A DNA stretch of 64,000 nucleotides, from NCBI RefSeq assembly GCF_037042905.1, contig NC_087246.1:38062001-38126000 (forward strand). Reading direction: 5' to 3'. The DNA comes from Lytechinus pictus (lineage: Eukaryota > Echinodermata > Echinoidea > Temnopleuroida > Toxopneustidae). The position numbers and the translations under genes were made by a program. Shown one piece after another: positions 1 through 36,506 of this stretch. The notes under the pieces were generated by a model, which saw only the letters and a list, made by a program, of their open reading frames with translations, did not search any database and was not told the origin of the DNA. Positions within the stretch are counted from its first letter, which is position 1. Each line of letters starts with the position of its first letter.

Positions 1-640
1 CCATTATAAAGACGTCTTTGTTTACAAAGAGTGGATCTTTTAATAAATCTGAAAGGTAGAGGAGAAAATCATTTGAATTAGAATTTGGAGGTCTATACAT
101 AATGCCTATGATTATATTTTTAGTAGTGGGAATATTTATTTCTATAAAAAGAGACTCTACAATTTCGTTTGATTTGATAAATTCTTTATGAGTTATGTAA
201 TCGTAATTTTGAGAAACGTAGAGACCTACTTTGCCTGTTATTAACGATAAAGTCATAGCCATCCAGTGCAAATGGAAGGTTAGACTCGCTGGATAACCAA
301 GTTTCCGAAAGTCCAATTATAGAAAAGGGAAATTGGAATTCCTCAAAATGCTTACTTATGCTTCTTATGTTAAAGTGTAAAAGAGAAAACGTATCTATGG
401 AGAATTGTTTGGTAATTTCTTTAAATTGAGACTGGGTTATATATTCAGATGAAGGACTTAGAATTTCGTCTTCATCAGGGTGCAAATCAAAAGTTTCGGT
501 TTCTAAATTTAAGGTGCTTGCAACAAAACGGTTATATGCAGCATCAGTGTTAGAATTTGTATGACTAGTTGGCGAAGATTGGAGTAAATCAAAAAGGTCA
601 TCATCATTCAAAGAAAAGAATGGCTCATCTGCTAAATCAG
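1..640 (-). mobile_element. 5' part of a CR1/L2-type non-LTR retrotransposon, endonuclease region, truncated by the window edge
   Basis: Read on the minus strand from about 611 downward, this encodes an acidic leader followed by an apurinic-endonuclease-like (APE) domain. Visible landmarks are LLHFNIRSISKHFE, then IIGLSETWL, then LDGYDFIVNNR. After a one-base frameshift near 235 the other frame continues with GKVGLYVS, ESLFIEI and IIIGIMYRPPNSN, which runs off the left edge. This order (N-R-S, E-T-W, V-G-L-Y, Y-R-P-P) is the usual N-terminal half of CR1/L2/Jockey-group ORF2 proteins. The frameshift shows the copy is dead. The reverse-transcriptase half would lie left of the window. Assignment to the broad group is secure; the exact clade is not. 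Confidence 0.8.
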
Positions 641-3600
641 ACGTGAAAGATTGATCAGAATCTCATAATTGAATTTCGGCTTCACGGTGCTCGGAAAAAT
701 AAGAAAGTGTCGAGTCCTGTTTAAAACATATGGAGTGGGTTTACAGAGAAACAGATACATGAATAAATGAACGGGAGGAACAAAAAATTGACATGCAAAA
801 GAACCACATGAACGCACAAGTAACAATAACATCCAACTAAAGTCTTCGTAGGCTGAGCGAACGAACGAACAATTGAACAAAAGAAAAGGGGGAGCATCTT
901 TACAAGTTCCTGGCGAGATGCCCTAAAAATAGTGATTGCAATACACTCAATGAGACTAATTATAAATGAAACATAAAAAAGTTGTGTGGTAGCTTTAAGT
1001 AAGTAACTACCATTACAATTTCATTTCCTTATCATTCTCTTTGTCTTTGGCCTCTAAATCATATAGCATAATAAAGTACACAAAGATTTGATAGCAAAAC
1101 GAGCTCGCATAAATGCAGGTTATAAAATTTCGGTACCCTTATTTAAAGCGTGCCGAAAAGTATGAATGAAAGTGACAATAATAGAAAAATGTTTATTATA
1201 AGGTTGACTGTGATAGTAAAATATGTGTAATAGATAATAATTGAAAATGTATAGAGTATAGAGGCCAAAGAAAAAGACGAAACAGACCAGTAAGACATGC
1301 ATTGAATTTGATACAGCATTAAGTCAACTATATAAAGATCGAATGCAGAGACTGAATAACTATAAAGAAATATGTATACAGGTATACAAACATACACACA
1401 CATACACAGTGAATACACATACATAGACACGTATTACGCCAAATGAACAGGGTTCCGTAGACTCGGCAAATAATTATGTGAAGGATCGCAAATGCAGGTA
1501 CAAGAGTGGGAGATAGTGACATGCATGACATGTGAAAAACGAAAGAAAATAATTAAAAGAGTGTTACAGGGAATGTCATAATACAAAGGAAGGAGAGGGA
1601 GAGGTTGGAACGAGAAAGGCCGCGCATTTATACCCCACTTTCATCATCGAGTCAGCAAAACCCCGTGCATTTGACAATTGATAGTTTGCATTTTTGTATA
1701 CCTATAATTTAGAAGAATAAAAGTAACATTTCCTGATGATTTAACATAGTTGATTTAGGATGAGGACATGTATGCATTGAATTGCTTGATTTGGCAATTA
1801 CATTCATTAAACAAAAAAGACAGTTAAACCAAGAATCTTTAGTTTAGGATTGACGTAATAATGAAAGAAGAAAAAAAAAACCTTTAAATTGAGATGAAGG
1901 GGCATGCAAAAATGTAACGTTCGAAAGCTTGGATAGACAATATTATAAATAATGTGAAACTTAATTGCGGTTCAGCATGCAAGACAATTCGAACATGAAA
2001 AAGGAGGGCATGCAATGACTGAAACATTCAGAAGCTTGAAGGGGGAAAAAAGAATAAAATGTACAATCGGCATGCAAAACAGTTCAAACATGAAATACAG
2101 AGAGCATGCAAGAAATGCAATATACAAGGGAGTATTTTAAATGACAGAAAACTTCAATTAAATCAGAATAGCCAAAAAATTACATATGAAATGAAGTGAT
2201 TATGCATGAGAAAATTTCGAGTTTACTGAAAGATATAAATAGAGAGAGAAAACAAACACAAATGAACAAGACAAGCATGCAATACGATTCACATTCCGTA
2301 CGCCTTGCCTGGAATTTGATGTCCTGTTAATCTTTATGCCAGATTTTGGGGCATCCCTTGTTAAAAATAGCTGGTGATTGTCGTTATTGCAAAGGAACTG
2401 AGTTATAAAAAAAAAACATTTAATTTGGACAATGAGGAAGGAATTTGGGAAAAAGAACTGGTGGACCCTGGATAGAGTCTGTCATTTACTTGGTATCAAA
2501 AGAAATTCAGATATAAAAGTTTACCAAGAAACAAGGCAGGACTTAAATAAGAGCGTATCGGAATTGCAAATTAGCATGACTTGTATGTGAGGAATAAAAG
2601 TAGTAAGAGGTTATCGACCCATTGTTAACAAATGCATGTAATTAAAGTTTGACGACGAATGCCATTGTCTAAACTAATCGACGAATTGTCAATGCTTAAA
2701 TCACAAGAAATTGCCTTAAGATAACAAGGAAAAAAAGGAAGTTAGGTGGAGTCCAGAAATCAGTAGGGCATACCTTACTATGGTCGATATAATTTTGGAA
2801 ATGAAAGGAAAAGAAAGCAAACAAAAGACGCTTTCCATCTTCAACAAAAGGCAATATAAAGGTGTGACTATGAAAGTCATTTGACATTGAGACACAGGTT
2901 ACATGTACATATGAAAAGAAATTAATGAATGGAGAGAGACGGGGAAAGAGGCGAATTAATACCTAAACATCAGCTCTGGAATGCTATCCTCCTGAGATCG
3001 TATACATCGGAGGTAGCTCAGTCTATGGATTTTTCAAAATGGTGGGTGGGGGGGGGGGTCATTTTGATCACTCTAGGATGCTTGATCCTAAAAGTATATC
3101 TTCATCATAAACGTGATAATGGTTATTGAAATTTACGGAGATGAATTTTGATACAAAAGGTATCGAGAATATGCATTGTTTATTAACTTTTTATGTAATC
3201 AGAACCTTTCTTCAACCCGTGAAGAACCCGAACAGGTCCCAAACACTGGACAGAGACAGGTTCTAAAATTCTTAGATTGCATACCACGGGAGATGGCGAT
3301 GAATTCGACGGGAGTTGTCTGAATAATATTTCCCAGGAAACGTCACCTTTTCTGCTACTGGTATAACAATGAAATAAAAAATAAAAATACAAAGTACATT
3401 TCAGATACCATTTAAGTGGCAGGTCAAAACATATACTAAATTAGGATTCAAAGTAAAATGTCGTCTTGCCTGCAACTTTGCTCTGCAATGAATGGCAGGG
3501 TTGACCCTGTATGGAAATTATATAACATTGTATTATCATATTAATTTGTTTGATTTTGTTAAGGTCATGCAGTATCAAAAAGACAAGTATATGACATTGA

Positions 3601-4465
3601 TAATGATCTACACTTTCATAAAGTGTGGTCATTGAATGTTTGAGATTTTTTTTTTAATGCAAAATTTGAACTTTTTTATCATAAGTACATCCTTTTAAAG
3701 AGAAAAATCATGCAAGCAAATTGTGTAGTTTCGATACAAATTACAAGAACATTAAGAAAGTACAAATTTGCATTTTTCAAACGTTCAGGCAGGAATATAT
3801 TAAATGATAAACATTTACGCTTATCTGTTTTTACTAGCAATTGACATTTTTAAAAAATCTTTGAAAATTGCTATTTAAGACAGGAAAGGGGACTTTTAGC
3901 ACCTCTACTGATTTAAACAAGATATAATTGATATGCAAAGTACATACAATATCCTTTGCAGCAGGGGAAATAAGGGTACAAAATATTAGACGTTTGATAT
4001 AATGTGTCATTATACCTGCATCTTTGGTTTGCAGTTAGTAGCAGGATAGTCTTTCCATGGAAAGTTTATCAGTAATGATAAGACCATGCAGTAGGAATGC
4101 TATTTTAACATTTATTTATATGCACACAAGTAATGCAGTCATGTACTAAAAGAGAGGAATTGATTAGAATACATATGAACCTTTAGCATGTTCCTCTGTA
4201 TTAATAACAAAGGCCAAAGGTAGGCCTAGTGAGCAAAAACTAAAATAGATTTCTTTCTTTTTTCAATCAGGCCGTAAAAGGTGTTTTTTCAATGACGGTA
4301 CTTAAGTTTTGCACACATTGTAGTTTAGAAACAAAAGGTACAGGATTCCCTTTTACATTTTTCGACACATCAGACAGAAAGAAAAAAATTATAAATGAAA
4401 TGGTATTGTCAGTATGTCTCCAGACAGACTTATTTAGCATTTGACTTTGAAAACCTATATTAATT
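641..4465. other. AT-rich presumed DECR1 intron, no recognised gene
   Basis: No exon-like open frame flanked by splice sites was seen here. Short open frames are low-complexity and have no family resemblance. The stretch includes a cluster of GCATGCAA-type motifs (about 1900-2280), an A-rich stretch at 1865-1890 and a G run at 3049-3058. Because the first DECR1 exon visible in the window is internal to the protein, this stretch is most likely an upstream intron of that gene. Confidence 0.5.
1900..2285. repeat. Irregular cluster of GCATGCAA motifs
   Basis: The motif GCATGCAA recurs at about 1904, 1974, 2008, 2071, 2104 and 2274 with similar flanking words (TTCGAA, TTCAAACATGAAA). Spacings of about 34, 63 and 70 bp suggest a decayed minisatellite rather than chance. 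The internal GCATGC is palindromic. Confidence 0.4.
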
Positions 4466-5700
4466 TCTTCTTTTTTTTTCTTCTTTTTTTACGAGTTACT
4501 ATTCACTTTTGCAAGGTTCAAGAATAAAACATGTAAAAGTTGTAGATCAATTTAGTTCATACCGATAGCTACATTATTATCTCTGTGATTTCAGCACAGT
4601 ACATAAAATTCAGCCAGAACTCAATTTTAGTGAGACTTGCCTAATAAAGCTGTCATCCCGACCAGGTAGACCAGGCGTTGTTCTGCGATCCAACAGACGA
4701 GTTGTGACGAGTTTGAAGAATTATCTTTGATCCAGCAAGTCTGATCCTTGTGGAGACCTTTTCTTCACGTCGGAGCCGGTAAGCTTCCGCAGCCAGTCGC
4801 CCACGTTCCCTCTTAAGCTTCGGGGGAAGATCACTCCTGGGGAGCGTTTCATGAAAGGACTTGTCCGACGTTTTATCTGACAAGTCCTGATTTATCCGAC
4901 AGTTACTATAGTAGCAGTGCTTCTCAACCAATCAGAATCCAGGAAAGTTGTCAGATCTGACAACTTGTCGGACGAAAATATTGATGAAACGACCCCCTGA
5001 TAGTTACGCGGGCGTAAGCTGGGTCCCAGTTTTGCTGCTGGATGGGGTTTGTTCCCGGGTCCGAAGAGGCGGTTGCTGCTGATCCCGTGCTCTGAAGACG
5101 CGGCTGTGATTCGAATGCTCGGAGAAGCCGGTCACGGTCAAACATAGATGCGAAACGAATTATGATAGGCTTGGGTCCGGGCTCGGCGGGGTGTCCGACA
5201 GGTTGCTTCGCGTGCTGGGGTACAGGCAATCGATGCGCATTCACCAGTTGGATTTGCCGGGCTTCCTCTCGCGTAATTCGTAGAAAGTAGCAAAAAATCT
5301 CCATTACGGTCACGACGATATCCTCGTTTTGCTTATCTGGAAATCCGTATACCAGTAGATTTTGTTTTCGGTTGTGTATTTCCATAAGTGTCAGCCTCCC
5401 GTCTATCTCTTCTTCTTGTCGCTTAATCTTCTCCTTTAACACTGGAATTTCATCCTTCTCTAAAGCAGTTACTTTATCCAAAGCAAAGTTGACATTTGCT
5501 TCTAATTCAGAAACAGTTTTTTTCGTCTGTTCTAGCTCGATCTTGATAACCGTTATAACTGACTCAAGACATCATCAAGTTTACCGGAGAGCATGCTCCT
5601 CATATCGGCCATGGAGCGGAGGACCTGGTTTGAGCCCGGGTCGGTCGACAAGCCGGGAATTTCACTTTCAGAGTCGCTTGACATATCGAGCGATGAAGCT
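4466..5700 (-). mobile_element. ORF1-only L1-like (HAL1-like) LINE unit, pseudogenised
   Basis: On the minus strand a start at 5684 opens an acidic Ser-rich leader (MSSDSESEIPGLSTDPGSNQ). After a frameshift near 5565 comes a coiled-coil stretch (LEQTKKTVSELEANV, then LEKDEIPVLKEKIKRQEEEI), an RRM-like segment containing NLLVYGFPDK, and a basic C-terminal domain with RLRREEKVSTRIRLAGSKI. The stop is at 4653-4655. This coiled coil, RRM and C-terminal domain order is that of L1-type ORF1 RNA-binding proteins. A 156-bp MITE interrupts the coding region. No ORF2 (endonuclease or reverse transcriptase) follows, and an A-rich tail on the minus strand lies at about 4466-4491. The unit therefore resembles half-LINE (HAL1) elements rather than a normal 5'-truncated LINE. 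Confidence 0.7.
4840..4995. mobile_element. 156-bp MITE inserted in the LINE ORF1
   Basis: Terminal inverted repeats begin GGGAGCGTTTCAT on the left and read GGGTCGTTTCAT from the right; internal arms repeat the theme TTGTCCGAC/TTGTCAGA. It is flanked by a 4-bp direct repeat CCTG (4836-4839 and 4996-4999). Removing the element and one CCTG copy restores the reading frame of the surrounding ORF1 exactly, which confirms the boundaries. A second family member lies at about 36349-36506 in the opposite orientation. Confidence 0.8.
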
Positions 5701-5759
5701 GGTACTGAAGGTTGAGAAGTTTTGGGTTGGTTTTTCCCTTTACGTTTGGCTTTAGGTTC

Positions 5760-6745
5760 GTTTGTTTTTCGTAAATTGTATATAGGCAGACTTCTTAGAC
5801 GATAGATGATTACTCATCACGATAAATAAACGTGCTACCAAAATGTAGATAACAGTTGCATTTCAAGTGTAGATTAAAGCATTTCTCATGTAGGTTTAAA
5901 ATTCGCGGACAGGAGCTCTCCAGTGACACGTCCGTTCACTACGAAGGCATGGCGATATAAGGATGAGTCTTAATGAAATGGATCTTTTCCCTGCTATACA
6001 TGTAGTTCAAGAAAGGTGTTTGATTATTATTGTTTGAAATCAACAAGTAATAGTTTATATAGAAGGTCATATGAAGTTGAAAAACATTTCAACATGATTC
6101 ACAAAAAAACTACCAGGGCCATCTTTCAAAGAGCTGAAATTGACTGAAATCAATATTGACTTAAGTTGATCTCAGTCATGTCTGTTAAAATGAGATAAAT
6201 CTTAAGTTGAGATGAATATAGCATGATATTTTGTATTTTGGGGTCATGTGTGTTACATTATGTGTATTTGTGAAAATAAATGATAGTAAATGACTGTGGT
6301 ACCCAAAGATCCAAATCTTATACCAGAGTTATTTATTGGCAAAAGAAGCTGCTGAAAACTGCTTATCTAATAAAAGAGAGCCAATGGAGTAAATTAGAAA
6401 GTCAAAAGGGGCCTAAGCTTTCGATCCTAGCAGAATCTTCGTCGGAGGCATAATGACAAACATATAAAGTGGAACAACCATAATATAGAGTTATTTATTG
6501 TTAAATTATGTTTCTAGATGGTTGACAGTAAATATTTAATGTCTGAATTGTTTACTTTGACTTATTTCAAAATTATCACCCAAGTACTTTTGATCTTCAG
6601 AAATAAGGTTGAAATATAAGATTTTTTTTTAGTTTTAAGTGGTGCTACTTATAGATCATTTTATGTTTAATATTCTTCCTCTAATATGCTGCAGTCACAT
6701 TAAGAAAACGAAGTCCAAGTTATCAAAATTTTATTGAATTTGCAG
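5760..6745. other. Presumed DECR1 intron, no gene seen
   Basis: This is AT-rich sequence without exon signatures. A pyrimidine-rich stretch followed by TTGCAG ends at 6745, giving the acceptor of the first visible DECR1 exon. Confidence 0.5.
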
Positions 6746-31785
<25,040 letters not shown>

Positions 31786-32600
31786 TATCGCATGACAGTC
31801 ATTTGTAAAGATGTTCCATCAACACCAACTTAAATTTCCTTCATTAAAACATGCTAGTAATATATATTTTAGATAAAATCTGGGAATAGTTGTCATCTGA
31901 GCCCACTTCAAGAAAGTCTTCACATTTGTATGAGGCCTTCGCTACATATGATAACAAAATAAAAAACAAATGTGAATATGGTAAGAATTTTGTTTGAATG
32001 AAAGTCTATTGGCTTAAATATGTCAAAACATGTAACCAGCTCAATATTTCTTTCTTTGATAAAGATAGAGAGAGTTAAATGATTGCATTTGTGTGAAGGC
32101 GATTCACTAAACCTTAGCATGGTATCAATCATAACTCATCAGTGTACAGTTTGCATTAGTACCATAACAATATGGTCTTCAATCAGACCTGTCTTCTATA
32201 TTTTAAATGAGTTCCATTGTATTATCAATTTATCCTCAAACTGGCCATAGAGGATAGTACTCCAAAATTACAAATTTTCAGTATATATATCAAAGAATAG
32301 GAATATACAATTACATTATATACAAATACATTATAATTGCCATGAATGTAGAAGAAATATTATGAAGGCCAGCATTCCATTGAAGTGTGGTTTAAAATCC
32401 TAGTTGAGACTTGGGTTAAACCAAGGTTTAATCATCAGAAGACCACCCAAACTGTTTGGGATAGACATCTTTTATATCAATGGACCAAAGATCTTCATTT
32501 TTCTATTTGGCCTAACGTTAACAGTATACTTCATGTCATGAAAGTGGTTTATTTCATACTAGCACATTAATTATGTGGAGCTCATCTGGCATTGTGCAAA
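31786..32600 (+). other. DECR1 3' UTR and downstream region
   Basis: AT-rich sequence after the stop codon; an AAATAAA near 31952 could serve as a polyadenylation signal but is not certain. No other gene was seen. Confidence 0.4.
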
Positions 32601-32609
32601 GAAATTTAC

Positions 32610-34110
32610 CACAATTTTTTATTTCAGCCCAGTTGACACTAGTGAATTATATTGGTGACATAAATCGAGGAAACAGAATTGAAATTGATGAAGAAATTAC
32701 AGAGTTCAAGAAGCTTTTTTTATGATTTATGAATAGATTTTGTATTAATTAGTATAAATAATTTAAATTTCTGAATTCTGTGTAGAATCTTGGTGAACCT
32801 CATGTAGCTCACAGATCAGTCAAATCAAAATCAGTCAAATAAGAAGCATTTTTGGAGAGTTTTGAAAAATATACATTAATTAGCATATTTAATGAGTTTC
32901 AAAATTCTGTGTAGAAATGTTGTATCCCCACCTAGAGCTATCATAAAAAGCAAACAAAATTGAATTTGATCAACAAATGAAGTAGAAAAAGCATTTTTTG
33001 TGATTTATGAATAAATCAGCATAATTTTCTAGTCAAAATTTCAAAATTCTGTGTACAAGTTTGGTGACCCTCATGTAGCTCTACCAGATGAATGAAAAAA
33101 AATAAAATTGGTCAACAATAAAATAAAGAACAAGCATTTTTTGTGATTATGAATAAATTTTGCATAAATTAGCATAAATAATTTTGTAGCCAAAGTTTCT
33201 AAATTCTGTGTACAAGTTTGGTGAACCTCATGTAGCTCTACCAGATGGAAGAAAAACAAATCAAAATCAGTCAACAAATACAAAGAGGCACTTTCAGTTA
33301 TTTATGAATAAATTTCGCATAAATTAGCATAAATTTTCTAGTCAAAATTTCAAAATTCTGTGTAAAAGTTTGGTGAACCTCATGACGCTCAACTAGAAGG
33401 TAGAAAAAAAAATCACAATCAGTCAACAAATAAAGGAGAAGCATTTTTTGTAAATTTTGAAAAATGTGCATAAATTAGCATATTTATGATTTCAAAATTT
33501 TATGTGATATATTTAAATCCCAACCTAGTGCTATCATATAGAGGAAACAGAATTGAACTGGGACTCAAAATGACGAAGAAGCATTTTGAAATTCAGTCAA
33601 CAAATAAAGAAGAGGCATTTTCTGTGATTTATAGATTTTGCATAAATTAGCATAAATAATTTTCTACTCAAAATTTCAAAATTCTGTGTACAAGTTTGGT
33701 GAACCTCATGATGGTCTACCAGATGGAAGGAAAAAAAAATCAAAATTGGTCAACAAATAAAGAAGCATTTTATGTGAATTTTTTTAAATATGCATAAATT
33801 AATTTCGTAGAAATTAGCAAAAGATTTTCTCGTTAAAATTTCCAAATTCTGTGTAGAAGTTTGGTGAACCTCATGAAGCTCTACCAGATGAAAGCAAAAA
33901 ATCAAAATCGGTCAAAAAATAAAGAAGCATTTTTGTGAATTTTGAAAAATGTGCATAAATCAGCATATTTAATAAGTTTCAAAATTCTGTGTAAAAGTTT
34001 TGAATCCCCCACCTAGTGCTATCATATAAAGCCAACAGAATTGAAATCAGACTTGAAATGACAAAGAAGAAGCATTTTGAAATTGATGACGGACGCCACG
34101 ATGTGCCTTC
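32610..34110. repeat. Divergent ~150-bp tandem repeat, about 9-10 units
   Basis: The phrase AAATTCTGTGTA(C/G)AAG followed by TTTGGTGAACCTCATG recurs near 32772, 32900, 33047, 33200, 33352, 33675, 33843 and 33979, with a variant near 33500. Spacing is about 130-170 bp. Shared neighbours are GCATAAATTAGCATA, CTCTACCAGATG and AGTCAACAAATAAAG. It is a satellite-like block between the two convergent genes, with no coding potential. Confidence 0.85.
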
Positions 34111-34808
34111 GAGCTAAAAATGTGAAAAACTTGATTAATGTTTGTTATCTTTGCTTGTTATATGAAGCGTGTCCAAACTGTATTATTATATAGTTGTTTT
34201 ATATTCATTTCAATACCAAACCTATGTTTCTACTTTGGATTTTTCAATTTAACTGGCCCTTTGCAGAAAAAAATGCTGTTAAATTGTGAAAATCAAGTGC
34301 AAGTCTAACATACACACTTCTGATTAGTTAAAGTAAATTTTGTTTGATTTATGGAATAATTGGTTGCATCTCACAACAATGAAAATAATTTTCTTAAGTC
34401 CACTTTACATTCATTATGAAATATTCTTTTTTTCTGTTTGCAAAATTAAAGCTGATTTGATGTCAGTCACACTTTTTGATTCGAACTAATTTCACTGGTG
34501 GATAAATATCTGAAGACCATCTGAAATAAATTATAAACATTCGTACAGACCCTAACCAAAGCTAAAAGTGAAATTGACAAATGGAAAGTATATAAGCTAC
34601 ACAGTACAACAATAAGCTTTATGCATATTCACCAGTAATGCAGCTAAGTATTTTGCTTAAGAAAAACTCAAATTGAAGGGTTTCCACAAATGGTTTTCTC
34701 ATGCTTTTCACCGGCCTGAAGACTGTGAGGTCATGTTGTGTTAGAAGCGTTGTGATCCCATAAATGGGTCTTTAAAATTTGCTACTCTGATCAAAGTATT
34801 TATTAATA
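34111..34808. other. Intergenic, nothing recognised
   Basis: AT-rich sequence with no convincing open frame, RNA gene or repeat boundary. Confidence 0.4.
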
Positions 34809-35078
34809 CCGGGCCCCATCTTACAAAGAGTGATCCGATCAATCTCAAATATATGCAAATCCATCATTGTAATAATTTTTTCTTTAGGCAATTTGCTCAA
34901 TGTCCATTGAAAACAAAGGGAACATACTGATTTGTTAAGAAAACAGTGAATGTATGAATATACGTCATTTCTATAGAATATTTTGAACAAACATGTATGT
35001 TGGAGGTTGATGCTGCTGGCTTTCCATAGTTGCGATTGATCAGATCAATCGCAACTCTTGTAGTAAGAGACCCAGGTT
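34809..35078. mobile_element. MITE-like inverted repeat
   Basis: The left end CGGGCCCCATCTTACAAAGAG and right end (inverted: ACCTGGGTCTCTTACTACAAGAG) correspond imperfectly. Near the right end is a palindrome AGTTGCGATTGATC / GATCAATCGCAACT, with a reduced version (TGATCCGATCAATC) at the left. Confidence 0.5.
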
Positions 35079-35184
35079 CCCTCTCTTTCACAACCAAGTT
35101 AGAATGGAGAACTATTCCATTCTGAAATTACATATGCTATTTACATAGTATTTCTTCACATTCCAAATTCACAACTGAACTTAA

Positions 35185-35769
35185 AGGAGAATGAAACCTT
35201 TGGAAGAAGTAGGCTTGTGTCGAAACAGAAAAATCAAAGAATAAGAACAAAGAAAGTTTGAGAAAAATCGGACAAATAATGAGAAAGTTATGAGCATTTG
35301 AATATTGCAATCACGAATGCTATGGAGATCCTCCCATTGGCAATGCGACAAGGATGTGTGATGTCACATGTGAACAACTTTCCCTGTGAGGGACTATAAA
35401 ATACCCCTAAAATGTACCTTTTTGCACTTTCTTATGGTGATACAAACTCGTTATCCATGATGTATTTTTTTTAAATCTGTATTACATGCCCTCCTATAGA
35501 AAGAACACATGATCTACTAATAGATGTGGTAAAAGAGGCAATTTAAGCTAGATATATACTAAAGTAATGGGGAGAGTTGTTCATAAGTGACATCACACAT
35601 TTCTGTCGCATTGCCAATTTGAGGATCTCCATAGCACTAGTGATCGCAATATTCAAATGCTCATAACTTTCTCATTATTTGTCCGATTTTTCTCAAACTT
35701 TCGTTGATCTGTTTCTTTGATTTTTCTGTTTTCACACAAGCTATCTTGTTCCAAAGGTTTCATTCTCCT
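35185..35769. mobile_element. 585-bp MITE with ~100-bp TIRs and TTAA target duplication
   Basis: The arms start AGGAGAATGAAACC on both sides and share TTGAGAAAAATCGGACAAAT and ATGAGCATTTGAATATTGC further in. TTAA stands on each side (35181-35184 and 35770-35773). This resembles piggyBac- or Kolobok-type non-autonomous elements. The centre contains GATGTCACAT words in both orientations. It is non-coding. Confidence 0.75.
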
Positions 35770-35774
35770 TTAAA

Positions 35775-36345
35775 TAACGACATCTGACATTTTTTGATTT
35801 TCTTCTTATTTTTAATGACTTTTAATGCTGCTCTGCTCCACTCTTTAACTCTCTTTTTGATGAAGCTATTGAACAAACAATGTATGTAAATATAAAAATA
35901 TTGTTACATGTGTTTCATACAGAAATATGTACAAGTGCATGGAATCGATCGAATAGAAAAGCTGGCAATGATACAGATATAACAAACATTTACAAACCAT
36001 ACAAGGCATGCATTATATGCATTTGGGCCAAATTCATTAGAACAATGATATAAATTATGCAACATACAAATTCGATGCAAGAATTCAGCACTTGTATATG
36101 TATCATTGATACACGTATGCATAAATCATATTCGATGAAGCATGAACTAAAATGACACAAGATTTTAACTGCGGGGAATTATACTTTTTTTCAAAGGTCA
36201 AGATAATTTAAGGATTCTCCCATTTTGTTGAATAATCAACCCTAAAAGAGAAATTGAGCACACTCTTCCAAACTCTCATGAATTCATGTTCAATACTGAT
36301 GAAATTATCATGACCAATCAAACTTGCTCCCTAAATTCGATCTCG
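35775..36345. other. Intergenic, nothing recognised
   Basis: AT-rich sequence with no supported gene or repeat, up to the MITE at 36349. Confidence 0.4.
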
Positions 36346-36348
36346 TCG

Positions 36349-36506
36349 GGGGAGCGTATCATCGACAAGTTTCTCATCGAGCGTTGTCGGATTCTGACAT
36401 TTTCCCTTGATTTTGATTGGCCGAGAAGCACTTACTATGGTAACTGTCTGGTAAAACAGACTTTAATGGATAAAAACGTCTGACTAATCTTTTCATGAAC
36501 GCCCCC
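36349..36506. mobile_element. MITE related to the one in the LINE ORF1
   Basis: The left end GGGAGCGTATCATCGACAAG and right end (inverted: GGGGGCGTTCATGAAAAG), with the internal phrase GATTGGCCGAGAAGCAC then ACTATGGTAACTGTC, match the element at 4840-4995 in the opposite orientation. It is diverged and a target duplication is unclear. Confidence 0.6.

Noticed and set aside
2929..3129. 66-residue + strand frame with a membrane-like segment
   Set aside because: Too short, no family resemblance, and it spans a G run; no splice or promoter support.
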